A DNA stretch of 9,914 nucleotides from an uncultured Clostridia bacterium (GTDB taxonomy: Bacteria; Bacillota; Clostridia; Peptostreptococcales; Anaerovoracaceae). Below the pieces are notes generated by a model. That model saw only the letters and a program-made list of their open reading frames with translations. It was not told the origin of the DNA and did no database searches. Made by a program: the position numbers and the translations under genes. Shown here piece by piece: positions 5,447 to 9,914 of the stretch. Position 1 is the stretch's first letter. Each line of letters starts with the position of its first letter. The DNA is taken from the NCBI GenBank assembly GCA_938009115.1, contig CALLHZ010000056.1, forward strand, positions 1 to 9,914, in the 5' to 3' direction.

Positions 5447-6322
5447 ATGATGAAGAAAGTAATCGGAATCGGCCTCGCGCTGGCCATGGTTTTGGGACTG
5501 GCCGCCTGCGGCGGCGGAGCAGAAGACGGAGGGACGGAGCCCTCTCTGATCAGCATCGTTTCCCGGGAAGAAGGCTCAGGGACCCGTGGCGCATTTATTG
5601 AGCTGACCGGCATCGAAGAAAAAGATGCCAGCGGAAACAAAGTGGACCGGACCAGCGACATGGCCGAAATCAGCAACAGCACTTCAGTCGTGCTGGCTAC
5701 CGTGATAGGCAACGAAAGGGCAATCGGTTATGTCTCCCTGGGATCCATGAGCGATGATGTCAAAGCCCTGGCCATCGACGGCGCCGAGGCTACCGTGGAG
5801 AACATCAAGAGCGGCGTCTATTCCATCGCCCGGCCCTTCCACCTTGCCACGAAGGGCGAAGTGAATCCCGCCACGGCAGATTTTCTCGCCTTTGTGCTGA
5901 GCGCCGAAGGACAGGCTGTGGTCGAGGCCAGCGGATATATCAGCGCAACGGACGGCGCACCCTATCAGGCTTCCGGCGCCGCGGGGAAAGTCCTTGTGGC
6001 GGGATCCTCATCGGTAACCCCGGTGATGGAAAAGGTGAAAGAAGCCTATGTGGCGCTGAATCCTTCCGCAGATATCCAGATCCAGCAAAGCGACTCCACC
6101 ACCGGGATGACCTCCGCCATCGAAGGGATCTGTGACATCGGCATGGCCTCCAGAAACCTGAAGGACAGTGAACTGGAAGCCGGGCTGGAGCCGCTGGTCA
6201 TGGCCATCGACGGTATCGCCGTCATCGTCAACCCCGAGAATCCCGTGAACGGCATGACCCTGGAGCAGGTCCGCAGCGTCTTTATCGGCGAGACGACAGA
6301 TTGGAATGAAATAGGAGAATAA
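5447..6322 (+). CDS. pstS: Phosphate-binding lipoprotein PstS with circularly permuted domain order
   Basis: This is the extracellular phosphate receptor of the Pst ABC importer. The signal peptide ends in lipobox LAAC with lipidated C21. In ordinary PstS the order is AGSSSVTP, then IGMASR, then AIDGIAVIVNPENP, then W.E.G, then SREEGSGTRGAF, then IGYVSLGS, then IARPF and GYIS. Here SREEGSGTRGAF comes first (39-50), followed by AIGYVSLGS, IARPFHLATKGE and FVLSAEGQAVVEASGYIS. After a linker (about 165-181, TDGAPYQASGAAG) come AGSSSVTPV (185-193), the DSTTGM loop (216-221), DIGMASR (230-236), AIDGIAVIVN (253-262) and the terminal TTDWNEIGE. Each half occurs once, so this is a permutation, not a duplication. 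The 291-residue length is normal for PstS, the frame is unbroken and the Shine-Dalgarno (GGAG, 5436-5439) is good. Phosphate-binding residues from both lobes (S/T, R, S-G-T) are retained, so function is likely preserved. A second ATG at 5450 is an alternative start. Confidence 0.93.
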   Translation: MMKKVIGIGLALAMVLGLAACGGGAEDGGTEPSLISIVSREEGSGTRGAFIELTGIEEKDASGNKVDRTSDMAEISNSTSVVLATVIGNERAIGYVSLGSMSDDVKALAIDGAEATVENIKSGVYSIARPFHLATKGEVNPATADFLAFVLSAEGQAVVEASGYISATDGAPYQASGAAGKVLVAGSSSVTPVMEKVKEAYVALNPSADIQIQQSDSTTGMTSAIEGICDIGMASRNLKDSELEAGLEPLVMAIDGIAVIVNPENPVNGMTLEQVRSVFIGETTDWNEIGE

Positions 6323-6324
6323 CG

Positions 6325-7173
6325 ATGAAGTCCTTTCGGGAACGCTTCATGAAAATCATCTTCCTGAGTGCTGCCTGCACGTCCATCGCGGCGGTAGCAC
6401 TCATCTGCTATTTTATGTTCAGCAGCGGTCTGCCGACCATCTTCCGCATTGGTCCGGCGGACTTTCTGCTGGGACGCGTCTGGAAGCCTCTGAACGATCT
6501 CTATGGCATCTTTCCCATGATCGTGGGGAGCCTGTGGGTCACTGCCGGGGCCATCGTGACAGGCGTTCCGCTGGGATTGTTCACAGCGGTTTATCTCGCC
6601 CGGTTTTGCCCTTCCGGGCTTTATCGCGTTCTCAAGCCTGCCGTGGAGCTGCTGGCCGGCATCCCCTCCATCGTATACGGATTTTTCGGCCTGGTAGTGA
6701 TCGTACCTTTGATGCAGGATCTGCTGGGGACAAACGGTAAAGGGATCATTACGGCATCGATCCTGCTTGGCATCATGATCCTGCCCACCATCATCGGTGT
6801 GGCGGAAGCAGCGATCCGCGCCGTACCGGAAAGTTATTATGAGGGCGCGCTGGCTTTAGGCGCCACTCACGAGCGCAGCGTCTTCACAGCGGTGCTTCCG
6901 GCTGCGAAATCGGGGATCCTGGCAGGGATCATCCTGGGCGTCGGCCGGGCCATCGGAGAGACGATGGCCGTGATCATGGTTGCCGGAAATCAGGCCGTGA
7001 TCCCTGGATCCCTGGCTTCGGGAGTCCGGACCATGACGGCCAACATCGTGCTGGAAATGGGGTATGCCACGGATTTGCACCGTGAAGCCTTGATCGCCAC
7101 TGCGGTGGTGTTGTTCGCTTTCATCCTGCTGATCAATCTGGCCTTTTCCTTTGTCAAGAGGAGGATCAAATAA
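6325..7173 (+). CDS. pstC: Phosphate ABC transporter permease PstC
   Basis: This is one of two membrane subunits forming the phosphate channel. The 282-residue protein has about six hydrophobic segments (near 11-32, 61-94, 101-130, 138-160, 196-220 and 255-275). It carries the PstC/PstA signature GIPSIVYGFFGL (112-123) and the EAA cytoplasmic loop starting EGALALGAT (from 173), which docks on PstB. The loop is followed by GRAIGETMAV, also typical. ATG 6325 starts 2 bases after the pstS stop, with GGAG (6314-6317) 7 bases upstream. The stop overlaps the pstA start by one base (TAATG). It is called PstC rather than PstA because it comes first in the operon and has the long hydrophilic segment between TM1 and TM2 (FRIGPADFLLGRVWKPLND). 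The length is slightly short but within family range. Confidence 0.97.
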   Translation: MKSFRERFMKIIFLSAACTSIAAVALICYFMFSSGLPTIFRIGPADFLLGRVWKPLNDLYGIFPMIVGSLWVTAGAIVTGVPLGLFTAVYLARFCPSGLYRVLKPAVELLAGIPSIVYGFFGLVVIVPLMQDLLGTNGKGIITASILLGIMILPTIIGVAEAAIRAVPESYYEGALALGATHERSVFTAVLPAAKSGILAGIILGVGRAIGETMAVIMVAGNQAVIPGSLASGVRTMTANIVLEMGYATDLHREALIATAVVLFAFILLINLAFSFVKRRIK

Positions 7174-8039
7174 TGAATAACCGCAAAAGGCAAAGCCCCG
7201 CGCAAATGCTGACGTCGTACCGCAGGAGCCCCTCATCCCTGGCTCTTCGGATCCTTGTGACCTTGGCTGCCGCCGGCACCGCGCTGGTGCTTCTGACGAT
7301 CATCGGCTACATCGTGTTGCAGGGACTTCCCCACATCAATGCCGGACTCTTTGCCTGGGAATATACCACGGAGAATGTGTCCATGATGCCTGCGATCATC
7401 AACACGATCCTGATGACGCTTTTGGCCCTGGCTCTGGCTGTGCCCGTAGGCATCTTTTCGGCCATTTATCTGGTGGAATACGCCCGGAGAGGCAACCGGC
7501 TGGTATCTCTGGTCCGCATCACTGCGGAAACGCTTTCAGGCATTCCCTCCATCGTGTACGGCCTGTTCGGATTTCTGCTGTTTGCCATATCCCTGGGCTG
7601 GGGGCTCACATTTTTAGGCGGAGCCCTGACTCTGGCTGTCATGATCCTTCCCTTGGTGATGCGCACAACGGAAGAAGCCCTGATCTCGGTGCCGGATATG
7701 TACCGGGAAGGGAGCTTCGGGCTGGGCGCCGGCAAGCTGCGCACCGTGTTTCAGATCGTTCTTCCCGCAGCGGTCCCCGGCATCCTGGCAGGCGTCATTC
7801 TGAGCATCGGACGGATCGTCGGCGAAACCGCCGCGCTGATCTTCAGCGCAGGGACCATCGCCGGCATTCCGGCTTCGTTGATGGATTCCGGCAGAACGTT
7901 GTCGGTGCACATGTACGCCTTGCTGTCCGAGGGCTTGTATATGGATCAGGCCTACGCCACGGCAGTGGTACTGCTGGTTCTGGTCATTGTCATCAATACG
8001 CTGTCGGCTGTCGTGGCCAGAGCTTTTTCCCGGAGGTAA
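7173..8039 (+). CDS. pstA: Phosphate ABC transporter permease PstA
   Basis: This is the second membrane subunit of the Pst importer, pairing with PstC. It has 288 residues and about six transmembrane segments, the first near 24-50 after a basic cytoplasmic N-terminus (NNRKRQSPAQ...). The family signature SGIPSIVYGLFG is at 122-133, and the EAA loop begins EGSFGLGAGKLRTVF at 179, followed by GRIVGETAALIF. The segment GLFAWEYTTENVSMM is the usual PstA external region. AGGAGG (7159-7164) sits 8 bases before ATG 7173, inside the end of pstC, with the TAATG stop-start overlap pointing to coupled translation. The stop codon is closely followed by the pstB start, whose Shine-Dalgarno lies in the last codons of this gene. 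Confidence 0.97.
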   Translation: MNNRKRQSPAQMLTSYRRSPSSLALRILVTLAAAGTALVLLTIIGYIVLQGLPHINAGLFAWEYTTENVSMMPAIINTILMTLLALALAVPVGIFSAIYLVEYARRGNRLVSLVRITAETLSGIPSIVYGLFGFLLFAISLGWGLTFLGGALTLAVMILPLVMRTTEEALISVPDMYREGSFGLGAGKLRTVFQIVLPAAVPGILAGVILSIGRIVGETAALIFSAGTIAGIPASLMDSGRTLSVHMYALLSEGLYMDQAYATAVVLLVLVIVINTLSAVVARAFSRR

Positions 8040-8045
8040 AATCAA

Positions 8046-8795
8046 TTGGATAAATTTGCGATAGAGAATCTCGACTTGTACTATGGTGATTTTCAGGCGC
8101 TCAAAAGCATCGATCTAAAGGTTCCGTCCAACCAGATCACCGCGCTGATCGGCCCTTCCGGCTGTGGAAAATCCACGCTCCTGAAGAGCCTCAACAGGAT
8201 GAATGATTTGGTGGAAGGCTGCAGGATCACAGGTACTATCCGCCTGGACGGGGAGGATATTTTCGGCGCCATGGACGTGAACCTTCTCCGCAAGCGGGTC
8301 GGCATGGTGTTCCAGAAGCCCAACCCGTTCCCTATGAGTATTTACGATAATGTAGCCTACGGGCCCAGGACTCACGGGATCCGCTCAAAGGTGCTTCTGG
8401 ATGAGATCGTGGAGCAGGCGCTTCGCGGGGCTGCCATTTGGGACGAAGTGAAGGACCGGCTCAAGAAGAGCGCCCTTGGCGTCTCCGGCGGCCAGCAGCA
8501 GCGGATCTGCATTGCCCGGGCCCTGGCGGTAGAGCCGGAAGTCCTTTTGATGGACGAGCCCACCAGCGCCCTGGATCCCATCTCGACTTCAAAAATTGAA
8601 GAGCTTGTGTTAGAATTGAAAGAAAAATACACCATCGTGATCGTTACCCACAACATGCAACAGGCAGCCCGGACGTCGGACAAGACGGCATTTTTCCTTC
8701 TGGGCGAAGTGATCGAGTTCGGCGATACGGAGCAGATCTTCTCCATGCCGGTACAGAAGAAGACGGAAGATTACATTACGGGGAGGTTTGGATGA
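8046..8795 (+). CDS. pstB: Phosphate ABC transporter ATP-binding protein PstB
   Basis: PstB is the ATPase that powers phosphate import. All ABC motifs are intact in 249 residues: Walker A GPSGCGKST (36-44), Q-loop Q90 in VFQKPNPFPMSIYDNVAYG (the PFPMSIY wording is diagnostic for PstB), signature VSGGQQQR (146-153), Walker B VLLMDE (166-171) with catalytic E171, D-loop SALDP and H-loop H202. I infer a TTG start at 8046: GGAGGT (8032-8037) lies 8 bases upstream, the product then starts DKFAIENLDLYYGDFQAL as family members do, and there is no in-frame ATG before residue 55, beyond Walker A. It starts 6 bases after the pstA stop and overlaps phoU by 4 bases (ATGA). Confidence 0.97.
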   Translation: MDKFAIENLDLYYGDFQALKSIDLKVPSNQITALIGPSGCGKSTLLKSLNRMNDLVEGCRITGTIRLDGEDIFGAMDVNLLRKRVGMVFQKPNPFPMSIYDNVAYGPRTHGIRSKVLLDEIVEQALRGAAIWDEVKDRLKKSALGVSGGQQQRICIARALAVEPEVLLMDEPTSALDPISTSKIEELVLELKEKYTIVIVTHNMQQAARTSDKTAFFLLGEVIEFGDTEQIFSMPVQKKTEDYITGRFG

Positions 8796-9445
8796 TGATG
8801 CGCAAGAGGTTCGACGAACAGCTGGAAGAACTGAACATTCAACTGATAGAGATGGGCGCCCTGTGCGAAGACGCCATCAATCTGGCTGTGAACGCATTCT
8901 TAAAACGGGACGTGTCGGAGATACAGGGCAAATTTCGTCTGGAAGAAGTTATAGACCAAAAGGAAAAGGACATTGAGGCACTCTGCCTTCGTCTGCTGCT
9001 GCAGCAACAGCCTGTGGCGTCCGATCTGCGGACGATCTCATCGGCCCTCAAGATGATCTCCGATATGGAGCGCATCGGCGACCAGGCCGAGGATATCGCA
9101 GAGATCACCAAACACATTGCGGATCGCGATGTGGTCAGCTCCACCCATATCGAGGATATGGCAAAGGCGACGATCAAAATGGTGACGGAAAGCGTGGAGT
9201 CTTACGTGCAAAAGGATTTCGGACTGGCGCAGGCGGTGATCGATTATGATGATGTGGTGGACGACCTCTTCAATAAGGTGAAGGAGGAACTGACCCGAAT
9301 CATGCTGGCCGACCGTGACCGGGCTGAATACTGCATGGATGTGCTCATGATTTCCAAGTATTTTGAGCGGATCGGCGATCACGCTACGAATATCGCCGAA
9401 TGGGTCCAGTTTGCGCTTACGGGGAAACACGCGGAGGAATCCTGA
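8792..9445 (+). CDS. phoU: Phosphate signalling protein PhoU
   Basis: PhoU links the Pst transporter to the PhoR/PhoP two-component system and limits phosphate uptake when phosphate is plentiful. This all-helical 217-residue protein has two PhoU repeats, each a three-helix bundle. Each carries the metal-binding E/D-rich motif: DMERIGDQAEDIAE (91-104) and YFERIGDHATNIAEW (190-204). The length is typical (215-240). Three ATG codons in a row (8792, 8795, 8798) could start it. GGAGG (8782-8786) is 5, 8 or 11 bases upstream respectively, so 8792 or 8795 is most likely; I give 8792, which makes an ATGA overlap with the pstB stop. Its stop overlaps the next gene by one base (TGATG). Confidence 0.96.
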   Translation: MMMRKRFDEQLEELNIQLIEMGALCEDAINLAVNAFLKRDVSEIQGKFRLEEVIDQKEKDIEALCLRLLLQQQPVASDLRTISSALKMISDMERIGDQAEDIAEITKHIADRDVVSSTHIEDMAKATIKMVTESVESYVQKDFGLAQAVIDYDDVVDDLFNKVKEELTRIMLADRDRAEYCMDVLMISKYFERIGDHATNIAEWVQFALTGKHAEES

Positions 9446-9914
9446 TGATCTACATCCTGGAAGACGACAGCGCGATCCGTGAGTTGATCGTATATACGCT
9501 TCAGCACCAGGGTCTATCGGGCAAGGGTTTTGAGAAACCCTCCGACTTTTGGCAGGCCATGGTGGACGAGATCCCCAGCCTGATCATCCTGGACATCATG
9601 CTCCCTGAATCCGACGGGCTGGAGATCCTGCAGAAGATCCGGAAAAGTCCTGTCACCGGGCATCTTCCCGTGATCCTGCTCACGGCGAAAAGCAGCGAAT
9701 ACGACAAGGTGACAGGACTCGACCAGGGTGCGGACGACTACGTGGCCAAGCCCTTCGGCATGATGGAACTGCTTTCCCGCATCCGCGCTCTTCTCCGTCG
9801 TACCGATTCGGTATCCAGGCCTATCACAGAGTACAGTATCGAAAATCTTTATGTTTGCCCTTCCAAACACCAGGTCCGGGTGGACGGCGCGGAGGTGCGC
9901 CTGACGCTTAAGGA
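9445..9914 (+). CDS. phoP: OmpR/PhoB-family response regulator, probable PhoP, 3' end cut by window
   Basis: A receiver domain starts at residue 1: acidic pair D7-D8 (MIYILEDDSAIRE), phosphoacceptor D50 in LIILDIMLP, T80 in LLTAK and conserved K102 in DDYVAKPF. A linker follows, and from about residue 127 the winged-helix output domain begins (YSIENLYVCPSKHQVRVDG.EVRLTLK), the layout of OmpR/PhoB regulators. Only 156 codons are present; about 70 more are expected beyond the window. ATG 9445 has GGAGGA (9433-9438) 6 bases upstream and overlaps the phoU stop. Its place as last gene of the pst-phoU operon makes it the likely PhoP that activates pstS through the TTAACA repeats, so the operon would be autoregulated. 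The role is inferred from context, since the receiver alone does not separate PhoP from its paralogues. The partner kinase phoR would be expected just downstream. Confidence 0.88.
   Translation, partial: MIYILEDDSAIRELIVYTLQHQGLSGKGFEKPSDFWQAMVDEIPSLIILDIMLPESDGLEILQKIRKSPVTGHLPVILLTAKSSEYDKVTGLDQGADDYVAKPFGMMELLSRIRALLRRTDSVSRPITEYSIENLYVCPSKHQVRVDGAEVRLTLK

Noticed and set aside
5447..6322. Two tandem or duplicated phosphate-binding domains
   Set aside because: Each diagnostic motif appears only once and the total length is that of a single PstS, so a swap of halves explains the order better than a duplication.
9514..9870. 118-residue minus-strand open frame near the window end
   Set aside because: It is antisense to a clear receiver domain (D50, T80, K102 in place) that is open to the window end; the minus-strand translation shows no family pattern.
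1..9914. Apparent excess of GATC sites
   Set aside because: A partial hand count suggests more GATC than a random expectation, but they mostly arise where an ATC isoleucine codon follows a codon ending in G. There is no clustering that suggests an origin or regulatory use.
1..9914. tRNA or rRNA genes, CRISPR repeats, insertion sequences, prophage or defence genes
   Set aside because: I found no cloverleaf-like or rRNA-like segment, no regularly spaced repeats, no transposase motif and no inverted terminal repeats. Apart from the gene-free stretches described, the window is filled by conserved housekeeping genes.

Overview
The window comes from a moderately GC-rich Gram-positive bacterium of the Firmicutes, most likely a clostridial lineage. 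The main reasons are the gene orders (cdaA-cdaR-glmM, and pstS-pstC-pstA-pstB-phoU followed by an OmpR-type regulator), strong AGGAGG-type ribosome binding sites, a long-form hibernation factor preceded by a structured RNA of the raiA-motif type, and TTAACA repeats resembling the Gram-positive PhoP box. No finer assignment is possible from the sequence alone. All recognised genes are on the + strand. The first 47 bases are not genomic: they match the Illumina TruSeq universal adapter left on the contig end.

Layout. 48-212 is the last 54 codons of a RecD2-type helicase. It overlaps comF (199-912), a zinc-ribbon plus phosphoribosyltransferase-fold protein of DNA uptake. A 304-base gene-free stretch follows (913-1216). 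It holds a structured RNA closed by a 22-position helix (937-958 with 1105-1126), placed directly upstream of hpf/raiA (1217-1747), which ends in a strong intrinsic terminator. Next is the cell-envelope and second-messenger operon cdaA-cdaR-glmM (1900-5318): a membrane di-adenylate cyclase, its YbbR-domain regulator and phosphoglucosamine mutase. A 128-base intergenic region then packs a terminator, a sigma-A-like promoter and TTAAC(A/C) repeats together. It leads into a tightly coupled phosphate operon, pstS-pstC-pstA-pstB-phoU-phoP (5447 to window end). The last gene is cut by the window edge.

How the genes work together. The pst genes encode a high-affinity phosphate ABC importer. PhoU relays transporter status to the PhoR/PhoP system, and PhoP would bind the TTAACA repeats in front of pstS, closing a feedback loop. 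CdaA, CdaR and GlmM form the known Gram-positive module that links c-di-AMP synthesis to peptidoglycan precursor supply.

The most unusual element is pstS. Its lipoprotein signal is followed first by what is normally the C-terminal part of PstS (SREEGSGTRGAF through GYIS), and only then by the normal N-terminal part (AGSSSVTP through DWNEIGE). The protein therefore looks circularly permuted in one uninterrupted reading frame. The second notable element is the raiA-type RNA, which is well formed here. The rest is conventional housekeeping content.
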